From contig NZ_GL891979.1 in the NCBI RefSeq assembly GCF_000213555.1, positions 637,125 through 701,124 on the forward strand: a DNA stretch of 64,000 nt. The letters are read 5' to 3'. The translations under genes were made by a program, and so were the position numbers. A model generated the notes under the pieces. It was not told the DNA's origin and ran no database searches. It saw only the letters and a list, made by a program, of their open reading frames with translations. This DNA is from Dysgonomonas gadei ATCC BAA-286 (GTDB taxonomy: Bacteria; Bacteroidota; Bacteroidia; Bacteroidales; Dysgonomonadaceae). Below, piece by piece: positions 51,962 through 60,477 of this stretch; position 1 is the first letter of the stretch; every line of letters starts with the position of its first letter.

Positions 51962-54900
51962 ATGAAAACACATCGACAAATTAATGCCCCGAATTCAGGA
52001 TTATTATGTAGGTCGTTTTCTTCTTTAGCAGTTGCCACTATAGGATTATTCCTGTTTTATGCACCCGATGTGCAGGCTATTGATGAAAATACTGAGAAAA
52101 AGACTGTCTCTCATGAAATCGCCCCTTTGCAAAAGGGACAAACTATCACTATAACTGTAACAGACGCAGATGGGCCTCTCATCGGAGCCAATGTAGTGGT
52201 AAAAGGTACCACTAACGGAAATATCGCGGATGCAGACGGAAAAGTTATACTGCACAATGTTCCCGAAAATGCCGTATTGGTAATCTCTTTCGTTGGTTTT
52301 ATACCGAAAGAAGTTCCGGTAGGCAATCAGAATGCTATAACTGTAAATTTACAGGAAGATGCGAAGACACTCGAAGAAGTTGTGGTGATTGGATACGGTA
52401 CACTGGATAAAAAGCAAGTAACCAGTGCCGTTACCTCCATTTCGGGAAAAGACCTGATGGTAGGAGTAGGCGGTTCCGATATATCCGCATCCTTACAAGG
52501 TAGAATCAGCGGGTTGATCATGAATAATATAGGGAGCGCCAATGCCGGTACAACATTCCAGCTGCGAGGGCTTACTTCTATCAATGCAGGTAAATCGCCA
52601 CTGATCGTAATTGACGGATTCCCGGGCGGGGATATACGTTCACTTACACAAGACGACATTAAGTCGATAGACGTACTTAAAGATGCCTCTGCCGGAGCTA
52701 TCTATGGTACACGCGCCACTTCGGGAGTAATATTGATTACAACCAAGAGCGGTTCGAATACCAACGGCAAGGTAAAACTGACCTATAGCAACGAACTTAC
52801 TAAGAAACAGGCTTACGGGGCTCCTCAGATGCTTACCGGACGAGAATATGCCGAACATGGTATAGGCACGGATCACGGTTCGGATACAAACTGGTGGAAT
52901 GAAATGATAAATGATGATAACTTCTCTCACAAGCACCATGTGGCTATAGATATGGGAACAGAAAAGGCTCAGGTATATACATCGTTCTTCTATGAAAAAA
53001 ATCAGGGGATATCTTTGAGCGACGAGCGCGAAGATTATGGAGGACGTTTCAATGCCAATTTCAAACTGTTTGACGACTGGCTCGAAGTACGCCCGAATGT
53101 AGATTACCGTCAGGCATGGAGAAACAACAATATTCCGGCTTTCCAACAAGCTATGCGAAACAACCCTACACGTTCGCCTTACGACCCCGAAAGTGAAACC
53201 GGGTACAACGTATGGCTCAACGAGTCGCTGGACTATAATGTGGTAGCCGATGCCAGACTGAGCACTTACGAAGGGCTGGACAAATGGTTCAAACCGGAAG
53301 TCACCTTCAAACTGAATATAAAGCCTGTTCCGGGCTTGTCTTATTCGCAGACAATAGGTTACGAAAACCGTCAGTGGGAATATCACTTCTACAGGTCGCG
53401 CTATCATCGCTCCGAACTGGAAGAATCGCGCAGGGGTGCTGCATATCTCAATTTCAGCAAGACAGAAAATATTACATCCGAAGGATATGCAAATTATATC
53501 AAAGAATTTAACGGAGGGCATGTGCTAAATGCTACTGCCGGTTATTCGTACTTCGAAAACAATGGTGAAGGTTTCAGTATGGAAAACTTCGACTTCGATG
53601 TGGACGGTCTCAAGTTCTGGAATATCGGAGTTGGTTCGTACCGCAGTGACGGGAAAGCGAATCTGGCCTCAAGTAAAAATATCACAGAACGCTTGTTTTC
53701 GGTGTTCGGACGTGCCAATTATTCTTTTCAGGACAAATACTTGTTGCAGGCATCTCTCCGTCACGAAGGTTCTTCAAAATTTGCCGCAGACAATCGCTGG
53801 GCAGATTTCTGGTCGGTATCGGCGGGATGGCGTATTTCCGCTGAAAGTTTTATGAAAAGCCTTACATGGCTAAAAGACCTTAAAGTGCGTTTCGGTTATG
53901 GAGTAACGGGTAACAACGATTTCAGCTCTTCGTATATGGCCGATATGCTTAGTTCAGATGCTTACTGGATGCTACCTGACGGAACATGGGCATATTCGTT
54001 TGGTAAGTCACAGAACGTAAATTCCAAACTGGGATGGGAAGAGAATAAAGAATGGAATATTGGTGTCGATTATTCGATATTCGGAGACCGCTTCTATGGA
54101 AAATTTGACTATTATCGCCGTAAGATAGACAATCTGATTTATAACGTGAAAGTTCCTCAGCCGCCTTTTACACAGGGTTCTCAATGGCAAAACATCGGTA
54201 GTATGGAAAGTAAAGGCTGGGAATTCGAATTCGGTGGGGATATTATCCGCACTAAAGACTTCACATGGACTACCAATATGAATCTCAGCCACAACTCGGG
54301 TAAGATACTCAGCTTGTGGGGTAACAATACTTATTACAACGGTAACGGATTCGTTGCTCCGGGCACACCCGGCGATGCTGCGCGTATAGAAGAAGGTTCG
54401 AAAATCGGTTCATTCTACATCTGGAAATTTGCAGGGTTCGACGACGACGGAAACTTCCTTCTTTACAATAAAAACGGAGAAGTGATACCCGCTGCTCAAA
54501 AGACCGAAAATGATAAACAGTATATGGGTAATTACCTGCCTACACTGATCGTTGGCTGGCGTAATACGCTTACATATAAGAATCTGGATCTGGGTATCAG
54601 CCTGCGCAGTTGGATAGACTTCGATGTATATAACACCTTAAATATGTATTTCGGTATTCAGGGACGAGGAAATACCAACGTGCTCAAAGATGCTTACGGA
54701 AAGTTTGCCCACATTAAGGGAGAAAAACAGATTTGTGACTACTATCTCGAAGACGGTACATTCCTGAAAATCGACGCTATTACATTGGGATATACTCTGC
54801 CGATGAAAAAATACACCAAATTCGTTGACCGCATACGTGTTTACGGAACAGTGGGTAATGTTGCTACTATCACAGGCTACAGCGGTATGAATCCCGAAGT

Positions 54901-55000
54901 GAATATCACCAATTGGGATGGCGGTACGGAGAAATTCTGGGATGGTAGTTTCTATCCGATGACCCGCACATATACTTTTGGTCTTCAAGTGAACTTCTAA
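51962..55000 (+). CDS. SusC-like TonB-dependent transporter
   Basis: 1012 residues. The signal region (about 1-38) is followed by a carboxypeptidase-regulatory-like domain (about 50-125) and the SusC hallmark LEEVVVIGYGTLDKKQVTSA at the TonB box/plug border. The plug has SISGKDLMVGVGGSDISASLQGRISG, LIVIDGFPGGDIRSL and IKSIDVLKDASAGAIYGTRA; a barrel to the last residue Phe follows (FGLQVNF). With SusD at 55103 it forms the outer-membrane importer for oligosaccharides or peptides. Substrate unknown; no glycoside hydrolase or ECF/anti-sigma pair is adjacent, only a small XRE regulator on the other strand. Confidence 0.92.
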   Translation: MKTHRQINAPNSGLLCRSFSSLAVATIGLFLFYAPDVQAIDENTEKKTVSHEIAPLQKGQTITITVTDADGPLIGANVVVKGTTNGNIADADGKVILHNVPENAVLVISFVGFIPKEVPVGNQNAITVNLQEDAKTLEEVVVIGYGTLDKKQVTSAVTSISGKDLMVGVGGSDISASLQGRISGLIMNNIGSANAGTTFQLRGLTSINAGKSPLIVIDGFPGGDIRSLTQDDIKSIDVLKDASAGAIYGTRATSGVILITTKSGSNTNGKVKLTYSNELTKKQAYGAPQMLTGREYAEHGIGTDHGSDTNWWNEMINDDNFSHKHHVAIDMGTEKAQVYTSFFYEKNQGISLSDEREDYGGRFNANFKLFDDWLEVRPNVDYRQAWRNNNIPAFQQAMRNNPTRSPYDPESETGYNVWLNESLDYNVVADARLSTYEGLDKWFKPEVTFKLNIKPVPGLSYSQTIGYENRQWEYHFYRSRYHRSELEESRRGAAYLNFSKTENITSEGYANYIKEFNGGHVLNATAGYSYFENNGEGFSMENFDFDVDGLKFWNIGVGSYRSDGKANLASSKNITERLFSVFGRANYSFQDKYLLQASLRHEGSSKFAADNRWADFWSVSAGWRISAESFMKSLTWLKDLKVRFGYGVTGNNDFSSSYMADMLSSDAYWMLPDGTWAYSFGKSQNVNSKLGWEENKEWNIGVDYSIFGDRFYGKFDYYRRKIDNLIYNVKVPQPPFTQGSQWQNIGSMESKGWEFEFGGDIIRTKDFTWTTNMNLSHNSGKILSLWGNNTYYNGNGFVAPGTPGDAARIEEGSKIGSFYIWKFAGFDDDGNFLLYNKNGEVIPAAQKTENDKQYMGNYLPTLIVGWRNTLTYKNLDLGISLRSWIDFDVYNTLNMYFGIQGRGNTNVLKDAYGKFAHIKGEKQICDYYLEDGTFLKIDAITLGYTLPMKKYTKFVDRIRVYGTVGNVATITGYSGMNPEVNITNWDGGTEKFWDGSFYPMTRTYTFGLQVNF

Positions 55001-55102
55001 GATCGCAGACCTATTTATTATTCTGTTATAATCAAATATAACAGGTAGTTAGTCTGAAATAATATATCATTAAAAACTTTCTTCTTAAATACATAGGCAA
55101 GA

Positions 55103-56812
55103 ATGAAAAAAAATAAGATAACTAAATTTATATTGTCGGGAGCCCTTTGTCTGCTCACAGCTACATCTTGCGATGTAGATCCGACTTTCTATACACAAGT
55201 AGTACCCGAAACGTTCTATACCTCGCAGGAAGCGGTATGGGAACGTTTCAACCGCCCTTTCACTCACTGGCGCTGGTATGTAGCCAATGACGCTCCCCGC
55301 TGGATGTTGCAGGAACTTGGTACAGACGAATTTTGTCAGCCTACCAGAGGTAGCGACTGGTTCGACGGCGCCAATTATCAGAAATTCCATCACCATGAAT
55401 ATACCGAAGATATGATTTTCGTCGAAACAGGATGGACAAACTTTGCGATGGGAGTAGCCCTTGCCTGGGATGCACTCGAAGACCTCGAAAAAGTAGACTT
55501 CGATGCCCTGGGTTTTCCACAGGGAACACGTGAATCGATGCTGAATCAGCAAAAAGCACTGGTAGCATCTTTGTACCTTGACGGGCTCGACTTTTTCGGA
55601 GGGGTAGCTCTATATACTACAACCCAGAGTGAGGTGAAGGGCCGTTCGACCGATAAGGAAACGTTCGACTTTATCGAAAATCTGCTCAAAGAAGCCATCC
55701 CTAACCTTCCATTAAAAGAAGAACTGGGTGGGCTGGAAAACGGCAGTATCAACAGGGCCGCAGGAGCCGCTCTTCTGGCACGCCTCTACTTCAATGCCAA
55801 ATCGTATATCGGTACGGAAATGTATGCAGAGGCCGGACAGATATGTCAGGATATTATCAGTGGCGTATACGGCAAATATGAACTGGATGCGGATTGGACA
55901 AATATTTTCGGCTTCGATAATGAAACAAGTACCGAAATAATATGGTCGGTACCTAGCCAGAATGCCAAGCTGGAAACAGATGGTATGTACTGGGACCGTA
56001 TGGTTCCTTACAACTACAGGAACTATCTGGGAGGATTGGAAGGTTCGGGTTCCAACAATGGTATCGGGCTGATTCCGAGCCTCGACCCGCTGGGCAATAA
56101 ATATCCTTATAAACTGGGCGGTGCTTATTCCAAGTTCCACGATAACGATATACGCAAACAACCATACGTATATGAAAACAATGGCAAATATCGTGGAATG
56201 TTTATCGTAGGAAAACTGATCAACCCTACTAATCCCGACTGGGTTTGTACAGGTAGCCGTGAGTATAACGGGCAGATAATCACGATAGTGGATCAGGTGG
56301 CTTACTTTGCAAAAGTAGGTTCGGCCGAATATCCGACGGTAGCATCTCTAAAGTCTACAATCGCTACGGCCGAGGAGTCGTCGTGCGTGCGTGTAACCAA
56401 GCGCAGCCCGCGTCCAAATCAGAGTGAAAAGAACCGTAAGTTCGATCCCGATATTCCTATCATTCGTTTGGCCGAAATTTACTACACATTAGCCGAATGC
56501 AAAATGCGCGCAGGAGAAAAAGGCGAAGCGGCTCAATTGATTAACACCGTGCGCAAGCGTTATTTCGCAAACGGAAACGACCCTGATCCTGTTACGGCTT
56601 CCAACCTTGACAAATACCGTATGCTGGACGAATGGTTACGCGAATTTTTGGGCGAAGGCCGCCGCCGTACCGATCTGGTACGTTGGGATGCTTATGTGAC
56701 AGAAGACTGGTGGGATCACAAAGCGACCAATAATCCAAATCTGAACCGCTTCCCGATACATTACAGCCTGATAGGGGCTAACAACTTACTGGAACAAAAT
56801 CCGGGATATTAA
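55103..56812 (+). CDS. SusD/RagB-like nutrient-binding lipoprotein
   Basis: 569 residues. Lipoprotein signal ending TATSCDVD, then the N-terminal SusD fold with FYTSQEAVWERFNRPF, AAGAALLARLYFNA and, at the C-terminus, IIRLAEIYYTLAECKMRAGE and WLREFLGEGRRRTDLVRW, the last being the family's RxxDxxRW-type end. It acts as the surface lid of the SusC transporter. The gap from susC is 102 bases, and a terminator follows at 56886-56916, so these two genes form the whole operon. No enzyme or sensor is coupled, so the substrate cannot be inferred. Confidence 0.92.
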   Translation: MKKNKITKFILSGALCLLTATSCDVDPTFYTQVVPETFYTSQEAVWERFNRPFTHWRWYVANDAPRWMLQELGTDEFCQPTRGSDWFDGANYQKFHHHEYTEDMIFVETGWTNFAMGVALAWDALEDLEKVDFDALGFPQGTRESMLNQQKALVASLYLDGLDFFGGVALYTTTQSEVKGRSTDKETFDFIENLLKEAIPNLPLKEELGGLENGSINRAAGAALLARLYFNAKSYIGTEMYAEAGQICQDIISGVYGKYELDADWTNIFGFDNETSTEIIWSVPSQNAKLETDGMYWDRMVPYNYRNYLGGLEGSGSNNGIGLIPSLDPLGNKYPYKLGGAYSKFHDNDIRKQPYVYENNGKYRGMFIVGKLINPTNPDWVCTGSREYNGQIITIVDQVAYFAKVGSAEYPTVASLKSTIATAEESSCVRVTKRSPRPNQSEKNRKFDPDIPIIRLAEIYYTLAECKMRAGEKGEAAQLINTVRKRYFANGNDPDPVTASNLDKYRMLDEWLREFLGEGRRRTDLVRWDAYVTEDWWDHKATNNPNLNRFPIHYSLIGANNLLEQNPGY

Positions 56813-56885
56813 CAATGAGCAGATTGTTTGGTATATAAATGCCCGTTTACTGTTTAGGTATAGGCTTTAAACAGTAGAATTTGAG

Positions 56886-56916
56886 AGAGGCTGTCCGGGA
56901 AGGGCAGCCTCTTGTT
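56886..56916 (+). terminator. Terminator after the SusCD operon
   Basis: AGAGGCTG (56886-56893) pairs with CAGCCTCT (56905-56912), followed by TGTTTATTTT. Confidence 0.75.
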
Positions 56917-56938
56917 TATTTTATATAATATACTGCTT

Positions 56939-57664
56939 TCAAAGTAGGTAATATTTAAAAACCACCCCGATAATGATAGCCACAGAAAAACTCGAAAGCG
57001 TTCCTATCATTACATATTCCGTCATTTTTATTTCCTGCAGTTCTTTCAGATCGCCATATCTGAATATTGACTTGGCTGCCAGAAGGAATCCGATGGCTTC
57101 GAAATTTCCGGTAAATATAAATGTAATTATAAGAAAGCGTTCGATGTAGCCAATCCATTTTCCGGCATCCTGTAGTCCGTTATTTCCTGTTATGTTCAAC
57201 TGGCTGCTCCATTTTTCGGTGAATATGCCGATAAGTATCGAAGAGGGTTGCAGTATGAGGATATATGCTATCAGGACAATCCACATCTTATTGCCCGCAA
57301 AAAGGCCGGATATATATTCCCATAATGCCCCGAACTGGCCTTCACAGATAAGCCAAAGCAATATCAGAACAATAATATGTAACAGTTGGTCTATCAGGAA
57401 TGGTTGCAGTCCTTCTTTCTTTCGCTTATATAGGAAATCTATTGCGAAATGACTGATTAGTATCCCTACGGGAATATACCAGCTTAACCATGCTCCTGCA
57501 ATAATGTACGCCGCAATAGCATGTATCAGGCTGTGTATTATATTTGCTTTCAGACTTATCTCTATATTATCACTCTTTTTTCTGTCTACGAGCGATTTGG
57601 GCTGAAACAGGAAGTCACAGAGGAAATGTGCGCAAAGAAGCCTGAGTAAAATATTGATCTCCAT
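56939..57664 (-). CDS. DUF3307 membrane protein
   Basis: 241 residues with about six or seven helices. The N-terminal signature LCAHFLCDFLFQPKSLVDRK and IIHSLIHAIAAYIIAG, SHFAIDFLYKRKK identify DUF3307; the HSxxH and HFxxD motifs may bind metal. It follows the SatD gene at 57670 with a 5-base gap, a pairing often seen in Bacteroidetes and Firmicutes. The C-terminal half is less conserved (ERFLIITFIFTGNFEAIGFL). Function unknown; the fixed link to SatD suggests a regulated membrane system. Confidence 0.85.
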   Translation of the reverse strand: MEINILLRLLCAHFLCDFLFQPKSLVDRKKSDNIEISLKANIIHSLIHAIAAYIIAGAWLSWYIPVGILISHFAIDFLYKRKKEGLQPFLIDQLLHIIVLILLWLICEGQFGALWEYISGLFAGNKMWIVLIAYILILQPSSILIGIFTEKWSSQLNITGNNGLQDAGKWIGYIERFLIITFIFTGNFEAIGFLLAAKSIFRYGDLKELQEIKMTEYVMIGTLSSFSVAIIIGVVFKYYLL

Positions 57665-57669
57665 CTTTT

Positions 57670-58329
57670 TTAAGATTTAAGTTTTTCCAAATCCGATACC
57701 TTTCTTCTGAACCGGCTTGCATATTTGATTATATTACCTGCTTTTGCATTTAACAGTAACTTGCTGACAGTCTGTTGCGTTTTTCCTGTTATTTCTGCAA
57801 GGTCTTTTTGAGATGTATGTTCCGCCAGCATAAGGGGATATACAACCGAAGCCTGTGCCTGTGTCCAGCCGGATACGATGTCATCAGCGAAGGTTGTGCT
57901 GACATTCAGTTCATCATTGAAGTCATTGTCAGGTGTAATAATACACATACGACTGTTCTTATCCAGCATATCAAATGCCTGACCCGACAACCGGAAGGCT
58001 TCTCCATCCGATTCCACGACGCTGTCTGTTATAAACTCGCCTTTTCCTATGCCTAAGCCCATACGCGCATCCCAGCGGAGATTGGCACCCGAATTCGCTG
58101 TCAGGGCAGCCCTTAATGCTATGGCTGTCCATACGGTAGCTTTGGCATTATCGGTAATTATCTGGAAGCTGTCGCCCCTGTATATCTCTATTCTGGCATT
58201 AGCTATTGCTAAAGTGTTGACATTAGAAATAGTGTTATGCAATATATCCAGTAGCCTGTCCCTGTTTCCGGAACTCAGTATTTCGGTAGAATCTACTATG
58301 TCGCCTGTTATTACTCCTATCCAACTCAT
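57670..58329 (-). CDS. SatD-family protein with C-terminal HTH
   Basis: About 219 residues from the ATG at 58329, which fits the family start MSWIGVITGDIVDST; an upstream ATG would add seven. The N-terminal part resembles a nucleotide-cyclase-like or SatD fold (SNVNTLAIANARIEIYRGDSFQIITDN, LRWDARMGLGIGKGEFI, DGEAFRLSGQAFDML). The C-terminus carries a sigma-4/Mar-type HTH (MLAEHTSQKDLAEITGKTQQTVSKLLLNAKAGNIIKY). It probably represses its own operon via the direct repeats at 58387-58436, which lie about 60 bases before the start. It sits first in the two-gene unit with DUF3307. Confidence 0.8.
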   Translation of the reverse strand: MSWIGVITGDIVDSTEILSSGNRDRLLDILHNTISNVNTLAIANARIEIYRGDSFQIITDNAKATVWTAIALRAALTANSGANLRWDARMGLGIGKGEFITDSVVESDGEAFRLSGQAFDMLDKNSRMCIITPDNDFNDELNVSTTFADDIVSGWTQAQASVVYPLMLAEHTSQKDLAEITGKTQQTVSKLLLNAKAGNIIKYASRFRRKVSDLEKLKS

Positions 58330-58386
58330 TGCTCTTATTGTTTTATACAAAGATACTATTTTTTTATTTTACTTACAGCCTTTTTA

Positions 58387-58436
58387 GGTTGTTTTTTGTT
58401 AATACAGTCAATTTTGGTTGTTTTTTGTTAATACAG
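58387..58436 (-). promoter_or_regulatory. Direct-repeat operator before the SatD gene
   Basis: A 21-base unit, GGTTGTTTTTTGTTAATACA then G, occurs exactly at 58387-58407 and 58416-58436 (29-base period), with a degenerate third copy just after. On the SatD strand each unit reads CTGTATTAACAAAA. It overlaps the expected promoter of the SatD/DUF3307 unit. Confidence 0.65.
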
Positions 58437-58537
58437 CTTGTTTTGGCTGTTGTTTTGACGTGATAAGAATAAATATTTTTTGTGATTAGATCAAAATGTT
58501 AATTTTTTTCATTTACCTGCATTTTTCCCCAATCCGA

Positions 58538-58547
58538 TTATCTATAC
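58538..58547 (+). promoter_or_regulatory. Shared phage element before the protease/scaffold gene
   Basis: CCGATTATCTATACCCTAAA then AAG and ATG at 58567. A degenerate upstream block (AGATCAAAATGTTAAT) lies 45 bases further up. Confidence 0.6.
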
Positions 58548-58566
58548 CCTAAAAAGCAGATAATCT

Positions 58567-59739
58567 ATGAACTTACCTATCTACAACTGTATTATCGACG
58601 ATAACGAAGACGATGTAACCGGCATCTGTGCCATATCTTTTGTCGATTGTCCGGCCAATGAGGTCGATTTCGTGGCATTGCAAAAAAACAGCGAACATAT
58701 TCTTCTCAATCGCGACACGAAAAAACGCATACTCACAGGCGTAGTACTGAAACCCGAACAACTGATTTATCGCCACAGTGAAGAACTGGGCGACTATTAC
58801 ATCAAGTTTTCGGCCGAACAAATAGAGAAAATAGCACAGAAAATGATGCGTACCGGTGTGGCGCTCCACAATACCACACACCAGCATCAGACACCGCTCT
58901 CGGGCAATTATCTCACCGAACTGTGGATAGTGGCAGACCCGCGGACAGACAAATCAAAAGCATTAGGATTTGAAGACCTTCCCAAAGGGACCTTGATGTG
59001 CAGCTACAAGGTCGAGAATGAAAGATACTGGAACACAGAGGTGATGACCGGCCACGTCAAGGGCTTCTCTTTGGAAGGTTTCTTCAATCAACAACCGGAT
59101 ATTTCCAAAATTAAAAATCAAATGAATGTAAACATGAACAAAAAGAGACCGAAACAAACATTACTCGGCCGCATTGCACGCATGTTGCTTGACATCGAAG
59201 CCGTAGAAAAGGCGGATGTGACGGCTAGCGGTACGCCTTATGTAGTCTTTGTGCTGGCCGACGGCAAGGAAGCCTATGTGGACGAAGACGGATTTGCCAC
59301 GCTCGACGGAGAACAAATGCCGGCCGGAGAGCATCAGCTTGCAAATGGCAATTTGCTGGTAATAGACGAGCAGGGACAATTCACAGAGACGCGCGAAGCA
59401 TCGGAAGACAAAACCAAACCCGAAGAGACGAAAGCTCCGCAAACATTGAAACGCAGTAAGGCACGGCACAAACTAGCCACTTTCGAACCTAAAACAGCCG
59501 AAGCACTGAAAGCTAAGATTGCCGAAATGCAGCAAACTATCGACCAGTTGACTAAAACATTGGAAGACGCACAGTCGATGCTCGAATCCACAAAAGGGCA
59601 GGTAGAAGAGATGCGTAAAAAAACTCCGTCGGCACATCCTGCCGTTCAACTGTCGCACACAACTAAAAATGCTGGGGATATGACTACGGCCGAACGCATG
59701 GCAGCAGCTTTGAATCAGACAATAAACAGAAAGAAGTAA
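58567..59739 (+). CDS. XkdF-like phage prohead protease/scaffold
   Basis: 390 residues. The N-terminal domain has VTGICAISFVDCPANEVDFV, RILTGVVLKPEQLIYR, DYYIKFSAEQIEKIAQKMMR and GVALHNTTHQHQTPLSGNYLTELWIVADP, then VMTGHVKGFSLEGFF. This is the pattern of XkdF-type phage proteases (Ser/His in the LxHxxxH and FSLEG regions). A charged, helical tail (about 190-390) with AETLKAKIAEMQQTIDQLTK-type coiled coil ends in RKK, like a scaffold that is cleaved away during capsid maturation. A capsid gene should follow, but only a 23-residue start remains at 59829. It has its own promoter-like element and lies next to the SatD genes. Confidence 0.75.
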   Translation: MNLPIYNCIIDDNEDDVTGICAISFVDCPANEVDFVALQKNSEHILLNRDTKKRILTGVVLKPEQLIYRHSEELGDYYIKFSAEQIEKIAQKMMRTGVALHNTTHQHQTPLSGNYLTELWIVADPRTDKSKALGFEDLPKGTLMCSYKVENERYWNTEVMTGHVKGFSLEGFFNQQPDISKIKNQMNVNMNKKRPKQTLLGRIARMLLDIEAVEKADVTASGTPYVVFVLADGKEAYVDEDGFATLDGEQMPAGEHQLANGNLLVIDEQGQFTETREASEDKTKPEETKAPQTLKRSKARHKLATFEPKTAEALKAKIAEMQQTIDQLTKTLEDAQSMLESTKGQVEEMRKKTPSAHPAVQLSHTTKNAGDMTTAERMAAALNQTINRKK

Positions 59740-59828
59740 TTAATTAACAAATTCGAAAATTAGCAGATTCGGAAATGGCGAAAACACATTTGCTAATATG
59801 CTAATATTCACATTAACAAATTGAAAAT

Positions 59829-59900
59829 ATGGCAAACATGTATGACATCTCATCACTGAATTATCAGCCGTCGACTAATATGGACTGGTTTAATTATTAA
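59829..59900 (+). pseudogene. Possible start of the major capsid gene, truncated
   Basis: A 23-codon frame MANMYDISSLNYQPSTNMDW then FNY and stop. It sits exactly where a major capsid gene follows a protease/scaffold gene in related phages, 89 bases downstream. The body is gone; instead come a short AT-rich stretch and a structured repeat element. Confidence 0.35.
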
Positions 59901-59939
59901 TGCCAATCAGTAGTTAAAGTAACTATTGTAGTATAATAT

Positions 59940-60240
59940 TGTTCTATTATTTTCTGCTTCACTACGTTTCGCTGAAACGTTCATTTTGGCATTGCCCAAA
60001 ACGAACCAAAAGGCTAGCGCTCCTGTTGAGTCGCCTACGCTCCTCGATTTTCAATTCCTCGGGTACCCAAAACCGTTTTGCCGTCTGAATCAAACACACG
60101 GGCTATCGCCCCGTTTGATTCTACCCCGCCTGCAACGGATTGGGTACCCGGGGGATGCAGCCTTGATTTTTTGTTTCGTTTTGCATCAAGGCAAAATGAA
60201 AAACAAGCCGGATGGCGCGTTAGAAAAAATAGAACATTAA
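59940..60240. repeat. Structured repeat-like element with nested inverted repeats
   Basis: GC-richer than its surroundings. Inverted repeats: CGGGTACCCA (60060-60069) with TGGGTACCCG (60141-60150), GAATCAAAC (60087-60095) with GTTTGATTC (60113-60121), and TTTCGTTTTGC with GCAAAATGAAA near 60174-60202. ACGTTTCGCTGAAACGT near 59964 forms another. It encodes nothing convincing. It sits between a truncated capsid start and a DnaC C-terminal remnant, so it may have brought or kept the breakpoint. Confidence 0.5.
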
Positions 60241-60242
60241 GT

Positions 60243-60434
60243 AATGTATTCGGCAACAGGCGTATGGCTTTTGCCGAAGTGATGGATGCCGCCGAGAAAC
60301 ACGGCAAACTACTCATCATATCCACCAATCTCCCGGTAGACGACATCCGCAAACGATACGGCGACCGTGTGCTGGACAGGATAAAATCGACCACAACGCG
60401 GATATTGTTTGAAGGGGAAAGCCTTAGGCAGTGA
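60243..60434 (+). pseudogene. C-terminal remnant of a DnaC/IstB-like ATPase
   Basis: The frame reads NVFGNRRMAFAEVMDAAEKH, then GKLLIISTNLPVDDIRKRYGDRVLDRIKSTTTRILFEGESLRQ. The strand LLIISTNLP followed by YGDRVLDRI with sensor-2-like Arg is typical for the C-terminal part of DnaC-type helicase loaders in phages. The Walker A and B parts are absent. The only in-frame ATG is after the joint and would give a 57-residue fragment without the ATPase core. Confidence 0.6.
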
Positions 60435-60477
60435 ACAGTTAGCAGTCAACAATTCATAACTCATAACTACTATAAAC

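Noticed and set aside
52640..53521. 293-residue minus-strand frame inside the SusC-like gene
   Set aside because: Shadow of the real plus-strand gene; Cys/Ile/Phe-rich composition and no motif.
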